Source: Candidatus Anammoxibacter sp.
GTDB taxonomy: Bacteria > Planctomycetota > Brocadiia > Brocadiales > Anammoxibacteraceae
Assembly: GCA_021777105.1 (NCBI GenBank)
Contig: JAIQZQ010000095.1
Coordinates: forward strand, 51,337 to 115,336
Direction: 5' to 3'
DNA length: 64,000 nucleotides
Shown piece after piece: positions 1-8,416 of the stretch. Below the pieces are notes generated by a model that was not told the DNA's origin, did not search any database, and saw nothing but the letters and a program-made list of their open reading frames with translations. The position numbers were made by a program, and so were the translations under genes. Within the stretch, counting starts at the first letter, position 1. Every line of letters begins with the position of its first letter.

Positions 1-1
1 A

Positions 2-1216
2 CAGTTGCGGTTAAGAAGAGTACCGGTTCAAACGTGGCCTGATATTGCGCCGGAAGTATTAAAAAAACCTGAAAACCATTGCGCGGCTCTGACGCTTCGC
101 AAAACAATCCTGACTTTGCCGATACATCAGGATGTGTCAAATCAACAAATAGCGTATATGGGCGATGTTTTATCTGATCTGCTATCCACCGCCAATTCCT
201 CCGGCGTAATAAATAATAATTTCGCCGGACGGTTTAAAAAAAATAGCAAACATGGCAATGCGCCGTGCCTGGAAAGAGTTGAAAGGGTTAAATGGAACGA
301 GCTTTCTAAAAAATGCAATCGGTTTAATATGATGCAAAGCTGGGAGTATGGGGATGCAAAGAGATTATCGCAACGTTGGAGGCCTCAAAGGTTTGCGCTT
401 TTAGATGAAAATGCCGAGCCGTTTGGCGTTTTGCAGGCTCTAACCATTTCGTTGCCGTTAATTGGCGGGGCTGTCAGGATTAATAGAGGCCCTTTGTTGT
501 TTGATGATATTTGGGGCGCAAACGATTGCGAGGAGACGATTGAGAAAGCTATACAAGCGGTTGCCTGCGGGATTAAAAAGCGCAGATGGCGATATCTTAA
601 TATTAGCTTTGAATTCCCGGAAAACATTAAGACTGCGGAAGCTCTTAAAAAATATGGATTCAGGCAAAAAGGCGGCTCGGCCTGGGGGTCGACTCTCTTG
701 TCGTTGGAAAAGAGCGTTGAGGAAATAAGGGCTTCATTTCACGGCAAATGGCGCAATCTTTTAAAAAAAGCGGAGAAGTCGGAGCTTGAGCTTGAGCATG
801 CCGAGGCGGATGATGACTTAAATTTTTTGATAAACAATTATCTACAGTTACAACAGGATAAAAATTTTTCTGGAATACCTGAAAAACTTTTTCGTACAAT
901 GGGGAGCGTTACCGGCGGATCGTGGGACTTTTGCCCGATTTTTGCGCTTAAAAATCAGGAACGCGTGGGCGGTGTCTTGTTTGTTGGACATGGCGACACC
1001 TCCACTTATATGGTGGGGTGGACGTCTTTAGAGGGCAGGGATTTGATGGCTAATTATTTTCTGCTTTGGCAGGCTATTCTTTATTTTAAAGGCCTTGGGT
1101 ACAAATGGTTTGATGTTGGCGGGTTGAACGAGGACACTCCAAAAGGGATAGCTCATTTTAAACAGGGTTTAAAAGGCGCGCCCTATCGGCTTGTTGGCAA
1201 TTGGGCGAAATATTAA
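2..1216 (+). CDS. FemAB/GNAT-type acyltransferase with DegT-like N-terminal tail, 5' partial
   Basis: The frame is open to the left edge, so the TTG at 5 is probably not the true start. About the first 60 residues, including LTLPIHQDVSNQQIAYMGDV, resemble the C-terminal end of DegT/DnrJ/EryC1-type sugar aminotransferases. From about residue 95 onward the protein looks like a FemAB or Acetyltransf_6 (GNAT-fold) acyltransferase: the KWRNLLKKAEKS segment near 245 and the C-terminal block ending in GIAHFKQGLKG are typical of proteins that transfer aminoacyl or acyl groups onto cell-wall precursors or sugars. The arrangement suggests one polypeptide that aminates a nucleotide sugar and then acylates the new amine. 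The family call for the C-terminal half is fairly firm. The DegT assignment rests on a short tail and needs the upstream sequence. It is the first visible gene of the polysaccharide locus. Confidence 0.72.
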   Translation, partial: QLRLRRVPVQTWPDIAPEVLKKPENHCAALTLRKTILTLPIHQDVSNQQIAYMGDVLSDLLSTANSSGVINNNFAGRFKKNSKHGNAPCLERVERVKWNELSKKCNRFNMMQSWEYGDAKRLSQRWRPQRFALLDENAEPFGVLQALTISLPLIGGAVRINRGPLLFDDIWGANDCEETIEKAIQAVACGIKKRRWRYLNISFEFPENIKTAEALKKYGFRQKGGSAWGSTLLSLEKSVEEIRASFHGKWRNLLKKAEKSELELEHAEADDDLNFLINNYLQLQQDKNFSGIPEKLFRTMGSVTGGSWDFCPIFALKNQERVGGVLFVGHGDTSTYMVGWTSLEGRDLMANYFLLWQAILYFKGLGYKWFDVGGLNEDTPKGIAHFKQGLKGAPYRLVGNWAKY

Positions 1217-1238
1217 TAACTTTTTTTAGGCTAAAAAA

Positions 1239-2168
1239 ATGCGTAAGGAAAAAGTTTTAATCATAAAATTAGGATATTCAGAGACATTAGACGGCGAAAT
1301 TGGCAAGATAACAAGTCTTGGCGATGTGCTGCGAAGCACTGTGTTGCTTCATAGATACAAGGAAGCGGATGTTACCTGGCTGGTTGATGAAAAAGCGTTT
1401 CCATTGCTCAAGGAGAATCCTTATATTGATAGAATACTTGGATACGACCTTACAACCGTTTTGCAATTAAGGGCTGAGCAATTTGACACGGTTATAAACC
1501 TTGAAAAAGTGCCCGGCTTGTGCGCTTTTTCCGATTCAATTAACGCCTGGCGCAGATATGGCTTTAGATTTGACGCTGAACACGGCGTTGCTCTCGCCTA
1601 TGACGGCTCACAGCATGTTTTAGAGATTTGTCTGGATCCTGAGTTTAAAAAAAATAAAAACAAATGCTGGGAAGAGACTTTGTATGAGATGATTGGCGAA
1701 AAGTGGGACGGGGAAGGGTGTATCCTTGGATATAAGCCACAATCAAAGATCGCTTACGATATAGGTTTTAATTATGACGTTGGCAAAAAATGGCCGAACA
1801 AGGCCTGGCCAAAGGAGTATTGGGAAGAGCTTGAAAAACTTATAGGCGGCAAATGGACTATATCGTGGCAAAAAGGCCTTAAAAATATTGAGGAGTATTT
1901 TGAGTGGATAAATTCATGCCGCATGTTAGTCACAAATGACAGTCTCGGCTTGCACATAGCTTGCGCGTTAAACAAAAGGGTTGTTGCCCTTTTTGGCCCC
2001 ACTGTAGCTTCGGAAATTTATATACAAAACGGCGAAACGCTTTTGCCTAAAACGGATTATGATTGTATACCATGTTTAAAACCAAAATGCGTTCATGATA
2101 AATCATGCATGACGTTTATTAAACCTGAAACCGTTTACAAATCCGTGCAAGAGGCGTTAAAACAATAA
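1239..2168 (+). CDS. Glycosyltransferase family 9 (heptosyltransferase-like)
   Basis: This 309-residue protein has the GT9 (ADP-heptose:LPS heptosyltransferase) layout. The N-terminus, VLIIKLGYSETLDGEIG followed by TSLGDVLRSTVLL, is the acceptor-side Rossmann start. The C-terminal donor-site block VTNDSLGLHIACALNKRVVA and the following FGPT are diagnostic. A cysteine-rich stretch (CIPCLKPKC, then KSC) near residue 270 is common in this family. It is somewhat shorter than the usual 330-350 residues. It starts at an ATG 22 bp after the upstream gene and ends 19 bp before the next, consistent with one operon. The donor sugar cannot be read from sequence; heptose is only the family default. It probably acts on the inner face of the cytoplasmic membrane. 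Confidence 0.85.
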   Translation: MRKEKVLIIKLGYSETLDGEIGKITSLGDVLRSTVLLHRYKEADVTWLVDEKAFPLLKENPYIDRILGYDLTTVLQLRAEQFDTVINLEKVPGLCAFSDSINAWRRYGFRFDAEHGVALAYDGSQHVLEICLDPEFKKNKNKCWEETLYEMIGEKWDGEGCILGYKPQSKIAYDIGFNYDVGKKWPNKAWPKEYWEELEKLIGGKWTISWQKGLKNIEEYFEWINSCRMLVTNDSLGLHIACALNKRVVALFGPTVASEIYIQNGETLLPKTDYDCIPCLKPKCVHDKSCMTFIKPETVYKSVQEALKQ

Positions 2169-2187
2169 GAATAAAAGCTCCGGCTTT

Positions 2188-3267
2188 ATGTTAAATTATA
2201 TGGATAAATTTAAAATTGACTCCCATAAGCTGATGTACCATGTCCCCAGGACGAATGACTGGTTAAACGGCAAAAATGTTTATCCCGTATACGCGGAAAT
2301 CTCTCCTTCAGGAACCTGCAATCATCGTTGTGTGTTTTGCGCTCTTGATTTTATGGAATACCAAAAACGTTTTTTAGAAACATCTCTTTTTAAAAAGCGA
2401 TTGACTGAGATGGGCAAACTGGGTCTAAAAAGCATTATGTATGCTGGCGAGGGCGAGCCTTTTCTTCATAAGGATATTGTTGAAATAATAAATCACACAA
2501 AACAAGCCGGCATTGATGTTGCTTTTACAACAAACGCGACTTTATTAAAAAGCGATATTGTTGATAAAACGCTTGAAAATATATCATGGATAAAGGTAAG
2601 CATCAACGCGGGCACAGAGGAGACATACGCTAAGATACACCGGGCAAAGCCTGACAATTTTAAGAAGGTAATGGATAATATGGAGTACGCCTCAAAGGCC
2701 AGGCGAGCTAAAGGCTATAGTTGCGCATTGGGCATGCAGACAATACTGTTGCCTGAGAACGCAAATGAAGTTGCCGATCTTGCAAAACTTGCTAAAAATA
2801 TAGGCATGGATTATCTGGTAGTTAAACCATATTCGCAACATCCGACGAGCGTTACTGAAAAGTATAAGGATATTAAATATAGAGACTATATAGATTTGGC
2901 CGGGGAATTGACTCAATTTAATGACGACAACTTTAACATTGTGTTCCGTCTTAACACAATGGAGAAATGGGATGAAAGCGCTCGTTATTACAAAACCTGC
3001 CAGGCCTTGCCGTTCTGGACTTATATCGACGCCGGGGGAACGGTGTGGGGTTGCAGTGTTTATCTGGGAGATGAGCGTTTCAGCTATGGGAATATATATG
3101 AAAACACTTTCAAGGAGATATGGGAAGGCCGGAAAAGGATGGATTCGCTTAAATGGGTTGAGGATGAGCTTGACACCGGCCAATGCAGGGTTAACTGCCG
3201 AATGGATGAGGTTAACCGTTATCTCTGGGACTTAAAACATCCAAAAGAGCATGTTAATTTTATTTAA
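2188..3267 (+). CDS. Radical SAM protein with SPASM-like C-terminus (paralog 1)
   Basis: A CX3CX2C motif at C44, C48 and C51 (CNHRCVFC) binds the radical-SAM [4Fe-4S] cluster. C-terminal cysteines around CSVYLGDERF and CRVNCRMDE suggest a reduced SPASM or twitch auxiliary cluster domain. The protein is clearly paralogous to the one encoded at 5360: both begin with a D-x-H-K-L segment and end in the identical residues HVNFI. By comparison with that paralog, the ATG at 2200 (MDKFKIDSHKL) may be the real start rather than 2188; neither has a strong ribosome site. The two paralogs bracket a TPP-dependent E1 alpha/beta pair. The substrate is unknown; radical modification of a sugar nucleotide or amino acid destined for the polysaccharide is an inference from context. 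Confidence 0.85.
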   Translation: MLNYMDKFKIDSHKLMYHVPRTNDWLNGKNVYPVYAEISPSGTCNHRCVFCALDFMEYQKRFLETSLFKKRLTEMGKLGLKSIMYAGEGEPFLHKDIVEIINHTKQAGIDVAFTTNATLLKSDIVDKTLENISWIKVSINAGTEETYAKIHRAKPDNFKKVMDNMEYASKARRAKGYSCALGMQTILLPENANEVADLAKLAKNIGMDYLVVKPYSQHPTSVTEKYKDIKYRDYIDLAGELTQFNDDNFNIVFRLNTMEKWDESARYYKTCQALPFWTYIDAGGTVWGCSVYLGDERFSYGNIYENTFKEIWEGRKRMDSLKWVEDELDTGQCRVNCRMDEVNRYLWDLKHPKEHVNFI

Positions 3268-3282
3268 GGAGCATTTGAGGTT

Positions 3283-4263
3283 TTGGAAAACATTTCAGAT
3301 GAAATAAAAAAGCGCCTTCTTTATTTAATGATAAAGATTCGCCATTTTGAAGAGAAGATAATCTCTGTTTATCACTTTCAGGATATGAAAACGCCTGTGC
3401 ATTTGTATATTGGCGAAGAGGCGGTTGCCGCCGCTGTTTGCGCAAACCTGCGCAAGGATGATTATGCGCTCAGCACGCATAGAAATCATGGGCATTATAT
3501 TGCGAAAGGTGTAGATATTAATGTGTTAATGGCGGAGCTATACGGAAAAGAAGCCGGCTGTTCAAAAGGCAAAGGCGGCTCAATGCATCCAGTGTTTCCA
3601 GAGTTTGGCATTTTAGGGACGTCGGCTATAGTTGGAGGCAGCGTGCCTATAGCTGTTGGAGCGGCGCTTGCTTCTAAGTTGCGAAATGAGAATAAGGTGT
3701 CGGTTGCTTTTTTTGGAGACGGTTCGACGGAAGAAGGAAGTTTTCATGAAAGCATGAATTTTGCGTCTTTAAAAAAATTGCCGATGGTTTTTATTTGCGA
3801 AAATAACTTTTACGCAACCAACTCGCATTTATCAGCCAGGCAGCCGCATGATAATATCGCGAAACGCGCGGAGTCGTACAATATGCCCGGCATTCAGGTT
3901 AACGGCAATAACGTGCTTGGGATTTATAATGTGGCGCAAGGCGCTATTGACAACGCGCGAGACGGCAACGGGCCGTCGTTGATAGAGTGCCGAACGTACC
4001 GCTGGAAAGGGCATGTTGGGCCTGAATGCGATTATGAAAAAGGGTGCAGGCCAAAAAAAGAGCTTGAAGACTGGATGGAAAAATGCCCCATTGAATCATT
4101 TTCAGAGTATTTATTGCGGCATCAGGTTGTGACTTACAAAGAGTTGCAAAATATAAGGGATGAGATCGACCGGGATATAGAAACCGCCTGGAAATTCGGC
4201 AGGGAAAGCGCATACCCTGAAAGCAAAGAGGTTTTTAATCATGTGTATTTTAAACGAGGTTAA
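3283..4263 (+). CDS. Thiamine-diphosphate-dependent dehydrogenase E1 alpha subunit
   Basis: The 326-residue protein is a full-length E1 alpha subunit of the PdhA/AcoA type. The ThDP/Mg-binding motif runs from GDGSTEEGSF at about residue 145 to the paired Asn of ENN near 174. The N-terminal HLYIGEEAVA and STHRNHGHYIAKG segments and the KGKGGSMH block are also conserved. It starts at TTG 15 bp after the radical SAM gene, with GGAG about 10 bp upstream. The beta subunit follows after 2 bp. No lipoyl-E2 or E3 gene is present in the window, so the pair may draw on distant partners or decarboxylate a 2-oxo acid and pass on the activated aldehyde differently. In this context it may supply an acyl or acetoin-like decoration for the glycan (inference). 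Confidence 0.87.
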   Translation: MENISDEIKKRLLYLMIKIRHFEEKIISVYHFQDMKTPVHLYIGEEAVAAAVCANLRKDDYALSTHRNHGHYIAKGVDINVLMAELYGKEAGCSKGKGGSMHPVFPEFGILGTSAIVGGSVPIAVGAALASKLRNENKVSVAFFGDGSTEEGSFHESMNFASLKKLPMVFICENNFYATNSHLSARQPHDNIAKRAESYNMPGIQVNGNNVLGIYNVAQGAIDNARDGNGPSLIECRTYRWKGHVGPECDYEKGCRPKKELEDWMEKCPIESFSEYLLRHQVVTYKELQNIRDEIDRDIETAWKFGRESAYPESKEVFNHVYFKRG

Positions 4264-4265
4264 TT

Positions 4266-5309
4266 GTGCCCTGGACTAAAGTTTATATAGATAAAAACGA
4301 ATTTGAAAACACTCTGGCTAAAGACGGGTTAAGGGGCGTTAGTTATAAGGCCGCTTTAAACGAGGCGCATACTCAGCTCTTGGAACAGGATAGCAATGTT
4401 TTTGTTATCGGCGAAGGAGTTGACGATCCGGGCGGCGTTTTTGGATCCACTTCCGGGTTATGTGAACGCTTCGGCAAGGATAGGGTGATGGATATACCTA
4501 TTGCGGAAAATGGATTAACAGGCATTGCCATGGGGGCGGCGGTTGTCGGGATGAAGCCTATCTTTGTTCATATGAGGATGGACTTTTTGCCTATGTGCAT
4601 GGATCAGATAGTGAATCATGCGGCAAAGTGGCATTATATGACGGGCGGCAATGTAAACGTCCCTCTTGTTATTAGAAGCATAATCGGAAGGGGCTGGGGG
4701 TCGGCGGCTCAACATTCTCAGGCGTTGCATTCTCTTTTTATCCAGATACCCGGCCTGAAAGTAGTAATGCCGTCCACTCCATACGACGTTAAGGGGCTTT
4801 TGATTTCATCAGTTAACGACGGCAATCCTGTTATGTTTATTGAGCATAGGTGGATTTACGATTATATTGGATATGTGCCTGAAGAGGTTTATGAAGTGCC
4901 TATAGGCGAAGGCATTGTTAGAAGAAAGGGCAATGACGTTACGGTTGTCGCTCTGTCGCAAATGGTTTATGAGACAATTAAAGCGGCTAAATCTCTTGAA
5001 ACTAAAGGAGTTGACGTTGAGATAGTTGATCCCAGGACAATAAAACCTCTTGATATGGATTTAATTTTAGAATCAGTGGAAAAGACCGGACGGTTGGTGA
5101 TAGCTGATGTCGGCGGCGGTTTTGGAGGCATCAGCGCGGAAATCGGCGCGTCAATTTTAGAAAAATCGCATACACTTTTAAAAGCTCCTTTGCAACGCGT
5201 TTGTTTGCCGGACACACCAACACCGGCAAGCCCCGTTCTTGAAGCGGCGTATTACCATGGCGAGGATCAGATTGTGGAAGCTGTGATGAAAACAATGAAT
5301 GCGGGTTAA
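4266..5309 (+). CDS. Thiamine-diphosphate-dependent dehydrogenase E1 beta subunit
   Basis: This 347-residue protein has the transketolase-like pyrimidine-binding domain and the C-terminal domain of PdhB/AcoB proteins. Visible signatures include VIGEGVDDPGGVFG, the DIPIAENGLTGIAMGAA segment with the Glu expected to contact the ThDP pyrimidine, the RGWGSAAQHSQ block, and the C-terminal DTPTPASPVLEAAYYH. It starts at GTG only 2 bp after the E1 alpha stop, so the two are almost certainly translationally coupled and form an alpha2-beta2 enzyme. The first 20 or so residues precede the conserved domain, which is slightly longer than usual. The substrate is not determinable from sequence; pyruvate, acetoin and branched 2-oxo acids are all possible. 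Confidence 0.87.
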   Translation: MPWTKVYIDKNEFENTLAKDGLRGVSYKAALNEAHTQLLEQDSNVFVIGEGVDDPGGVFGSTSGLCERFGKDRVMDIPIAENGLTGIAMGAAVVGMKPIFVHMRMDFLPMCMDQIVNHAAKWHYMTGGNVNVPLVIRSIIGRGWGSAAQHSQALHSLFIQIPGLKVVMPSTPYDVKGLLISSVNDGNPVMFIEHRWIYDYIGYVPEEVYEVPIGEGIVRRKGNDVTVVALSQMVYETIKAAKSLETKGVDVEIVDPRTIKPLDMDLILESVEKTGRLVIADVGGGFGGISAEIGASILEKSHTLLKAPLQRVCLPDTPTPASPVLEAAYYHGEDQIVEAVMKTMNAG

Positions 5310-5359
5310 AATTATTTAAGAATTTATATCATTTGTAAGAAACAGAAAAAGAGGATTTA

Positions 5360-6466
5360 TTGACGGATAAAATTATATTAGACGGCCACAAACTGGCATG
5401 GCATAAGGATAGAGTTGACGCGTGGTTGCGCGGGGAGAGAATTGCCCCGATAACAATTGATTGCGCTTTGACCAGGCGGTGCTCTTATCAATGCACATAT
5501 TGTTATGGACAATTGCAGGCAAATGACGAAAAAAAAATGAGTCGCGATGTTATTTTTCGTTTTCTTGACGATGCTGCGGAAATTGGGGTAAAAGCGATTA
5601 GTTTTGTAAGCGACGGCGAAAGCACTTGCTCGCCTTATCTTTACGACGCGATTTTAAGAGGCAAGGCAAACGGCCTGGATATGGCGTTGGGCACCAACGG
5701 TTATTTGTTAAAAGATGAAAGGCTTGAGGAAATATTGCCTGCGTTGACATATCTTAGATTTAACATCTCTGCCGGCGAAGCTCACAGGTATGCGGCGATT
5801 CATGGTTGCAAGGAAGATTGCTATCACAAGGTTGTTAATACGATAAAACAATGCGTTAAAATAAAGACGGAGAAAGGCCTGGACACGACTTTAGGGTTGC
5901 AAATGGTGCTGTTACATGAATTAATGGATCAGATAATGCCTTTGGCAAAGTTGGGCAAGGATCTAGGCGTGGATTATCTTGTAATAAAGCATTGCAGCGA
6001 TGATGAGGACGGCAGCCTTGGCGTGGATTATTCAAAATATCATGATATGGTTGGCATATTAGAAGAAGCCGAGACGCTTTCAGATTCCAAATATATAGTG
6101 AAGGCTAAATGGTCAAAGATTTTGAGCGATGGAAAGCGGCGGTATATTCAATGTTACGGCCCGCCTTTTATAATGCAGTTTTCAGGCTCAGGATTGGTTG
6201 CCCCTTGCGGAATGCTTTTTAATGAAAAGTACAAAAAATATCATATAGGCAATATTGCGGACACTTCGTTTAAGGAGATATGGAAGAGCGAGCGATATTG
6301 GGAAGTTGTTAATTTAATAGCTTCAAAAGATTTTGACGCCCGCACAATGTGCGGTTCACTCTGTTTGCAGCATAAAGTGAATGAATGCTTATGGGGGTTA
6401 AAAGATGAAAATGGATCGCTTGAAAAAGAGGGTTCAAAGCCCCCAATGCATGTTAATTTTATCTGA
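5360..6466 (+). CDS. Radical SAM protein with SPASM-like C-terminus (paralog 2)
   Basis: A CX3CX2C motif at C41, C45 and C48 (CSYQCTYC) marks the radical SAM cluster. C-terminal cysteines in CYGPPFIMQF, APCGMLF and MCGSLCLQ give a SPASM-like auxiliary site. The protein is 368 residues long, starts at TTG with GAGG about 6 bp upstream, and is a paralog of the product at 2188, sharing the N-terminal D-G-H-K-L pattern, the mid-protein LVIKHCSDDEDG-type segment and the HVNFI C-terminus. Having diverged copies on either side of the E1 alpha/beta genes suggests two successive radical steps or a heteromeric complex. Function beyond radical SAM chemistry is not assigned. Confidence 0.85.
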   Translation: MTDKIILDGHKLAWHKDRVDAWLRGERIAPITIDCALTRRCSYQCTYCYGQLQANDEKKMSRDVIFRFLDDAAEIGVKAISFVSDGESTCSPYLYDAILRGKANGLDMALGTNGYLLKDERLEEILPALTYLRFNISAGEAHRYAAIHGCKEDCYHKVVNTIKQCVKIKTEKGLDTTLGLQMVLLHELMDQIMPLAKLGKDLGVDYLVIKHCSDDEDGSLGVDYSKYHDMVGILEEAETLSDSKYIVKAKWSKILSDGKRRYIQCYGPPFIMQFSGSGLVAPCGMLFNEKYKKYHIGNIADTSFKEIWKSERYWEVVNLIASKDFDARTMCGSLCLQHKVNECLWGLKDENGSLEKEGSKPPMHVNFI

Positions 6467-6511
6467 TATTTATAAGATATATTGTCGGACGGTTTATGCC
6501 GGATTTATTAT

Positions 6512-7282
6512 ATGCAATATAAAGTCAGCGTAATTATGCCCGCTCTTAACGAGCAGGAAAATATTGCCTCTGCCGTTAAAAACGTCGCGGATTCTTTTTT
6601 AAAGGCCGGCGTCTCGGGCGAGATTGTGGTTGTCAATGACGGAAGCACGGATCAAACACAATCAATTGTCGATGAGTTAATCGCTCAATATTCGTTTATT
6701 CAGATGATTTGCCATGACAAGCCGCGCGGCATAGGGGCTTCGTATTGGGAAGGCATATGGAAATCGCGCGGCGAGATTGTGGCTATGCTACCCGGCGACG
6801 CTGAAAATGACGCATATGAAATTTTGCGTTACCTTCCATTAATGGATAATGTTGATATGGTTATCCCTTTTATTTACAACAAGAATGTGCGGTCGTGGAG
6901 GCGAAGGCAGCTTTCCAAATTTTATAAAGGCATTATAAATCTTTCATTCGGCATGCTGTTGAACTATATGAATGGGTCTGTAATGTACAGAAAGTGCGTG
7001 CTAAGGAATGTTGTTTTAAAAAGCAGCGGTTTTTTTTACCAAACAGAGCTTTTAATTAAAAGTATAAATAGTGGATATTTATACGCCGAAGTGCCGTGCG
7101 CGTTGCAAAAACGGGTTAGCGGAGAGTCTAAAGCCTTGACTTTAAGCTCTTTTCTCGCAGTTATTACAGGATACCTTACAACTATGTCGTCTATTTATTT
7201 TTTTGACAGGCATTGCAAGCCTGTGTCGCCCGGTTCCGTAACAGCGTTACGTCATGATGAACTTGATAAATCTGAAGAATAA
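6512..7282 (+). CDS. Family 2 glycosyltransferase (dolichol-phosphate-mannose synthase-like)
   Basis: The protein begins VSVIMPALNEQENI and carries VVVNDGSTDQTQSIVDEL and the nucleotide-sugar/metal site LPGDAEND, all typical of GT2 enzymes of the DPM1 or polyprenyl-phosphate glycosyltransferase type. The frame extends upstream to a TTG at 6482, but the ATG at 6512 puts the conserved beta strand at residues 4-9, as usual in GT2; I prefer it. The product is about 256 residues, a stand-alone GT2 domain without C-terminal membrane spans, so it probably attaches peripherally. It may load a sugar onto a polyprenyl phosphate for a GT-C enzyme such as the one at 8417 (inference). Confidence 0.82.
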   Translation: MQYKVSVIMPALNEQENIASAVKNVADSFLKAGVSGEIVVVNDGSTDQTQSIVDELIAQYSFIQMICHDKPRGIGASYWEGIWKSRGEIVAMLPGDAENDAYEILRYLPLMDNVDMVIPFIYNKNVRSWRRRQLSKFYKGIINLSFGMLLNYMNGSVMYRKCVLRNVVLKSSGFFYQTELLIKSINSGYLYAEVPCALQKRVSGESKALTLSSFLAVITGYLTTMSSIYFFDRHCKPVSPGSVTALRHDELDKSEE

Positions 7283-7306
7283 TTTTTGTAAAAAGAGAGC
7301 ATTATT

Positions 7307-8161
7307 ATGAAACCTATTGTAATACCTGAAACTTACAACTATATCGCCGCTTTTTTGTCCTTAACATGCAATTTAAAATGCAGCTATTGTATAAACAAAT
7401 TTGAAGAGGGCAGATTTTCCACTGAGAGAATCTCAGGAGAAGAGTGGGTAAGAGGTTTGAACAGAATTGTATCTCGCGAAGATTTGCCCATATCACTTCA
7501 GGGTGGAGAGCCGAGCCTGCATAAAGACTTTATTTATATCCTGAATAATTTAAAACCTGAATTAAATATAGATATTTTAACTAATCTGCAATTTAACGAG
7601 GATGAATTCGTAAAGGCGGTTGACCCAAACAGGGTTAAGCGCGACTCTCCGTATGCGTCTATTCGAGTTAGTTACCATCCCGAAACAATGAAACTTGACC
7701 ATCTTGTCAAAAAAGTTTTAAAATTGCTTGATAACGGTTTTAGCGTTGGCATTTGGGGCGTGCTGCATCCTTCGCAAAAAGATGAAGTCCTGCGCGCGCA
7801 GGAACATTGCAAATCATTGGGAATTGACTTTCGAACAAAAGAGTTCCTTGGAGAGCATGACGGGCAAATGTATGGCACCTATCGATATGATGGCGCTTGT
7901 GACAGAAAATTTGAAAAAAACGTTTTGTGTAAAACTACAGAGTTGATAATGGGGCCTAACGGCAAGATATACAGATGCCATAGCGACATTTATGAAAACA
8001 GGGAGCCTGTCGGCAGCATACTTGACCCGGATTTCCAGATAAAGGAAGAGTTTCTTGATTGCAATGCTTTTGGACACTGCAACCCCTGTGATATTAAAGT
8101 TAAAACAAACAGATTTCAGGAATTTGGACACACATCGGTTGAAATCAAATCAATTCCTTAA
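7307..8161 (+). CDS. Radical SAM domain protein
   Basis: The 284-residue protein has a CX3CX2C motif at C21, C25 and C28 (CNLKCSYC) close to the N-terminus, and the SLQGGEPSLH segment that corresponds to the GGEP motif binding SAM. C-terminal cysteines (CKTTELIMGPNGKIYRCHSD and CNAFGHCNPC) suggest a shortened SPASM-type auxiliary cluster. An ATG start follows GAGAGC about 8 bp upstream and a 24 bp gap from the GT2 gene. It is more distant from the radical SAM proteins at 2188 and 5360 than those are from each other. The role is unknown, most likely modification of a precursor of the surface glycan. Confidence 0.83.
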   Translation: MKPIVIPETYNYIAAFLSLTCNLKCSYCINKFEEGRFSTERISGEEWVRGLNRIVSREDLPISLQGGEPSLHKDFIYILNNLKPELNIDILTNLQFNEDEFVKAVDPNRVKRDSPYASIRVSYHPETMKLDHLVKKVLKLLDNGFSVGIWGVLHPSQKDEVLRAQEHCKSLGIDFRTKEFLGEHDGQMYGTYRYDGACDRKFEKNVLCKTTELIMGPNGKIYRCHSDIYENREPVGSILDPDFQIKEEFLDCNAFGHCNPCDIKVKTNRFQEFGHTSVEIKSIP

Positions 8162-8206
8162 GGGTTCGGAAGAAATAATTTAAACTTTTTTACTTTCGAC
8201 CCTTAA
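8159..8206 (+). terminator. Imperfect hairpin after the first radical SAM/E1 block
   Basis: The arms at 8159-8172 and 8193-8206 pair imperfectly (TTAAGGGT against ACCCTTAA with one bulge), starting within the stop codon of the gene ending at 8161. There is no clean T-tract after it, so termination would be partial at best. It lies at the beginning of a 240 bp gap with nothing else recognisable, and may mark a transcript boundary in the locus. Confidence 0.25.
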
Positions 8207-8416
8207 ATACATTTCAGAAAATAATTTATAATTATTGTTCCTTGTCTACTGCTTACGTTTAAATAAACTATCATTTTTATACCTGTAGTTCATCTGCTTT
8301 CAATAGAACGCTAAAGTTAAATAATTTTAATTTTTTTAACTTTCGGCGTATTTAAGCGGCGGGAGCTGGTGAACGAAACTAACCATATTATTTAATGTTT
8401 AACTTTGGCGGAAATT

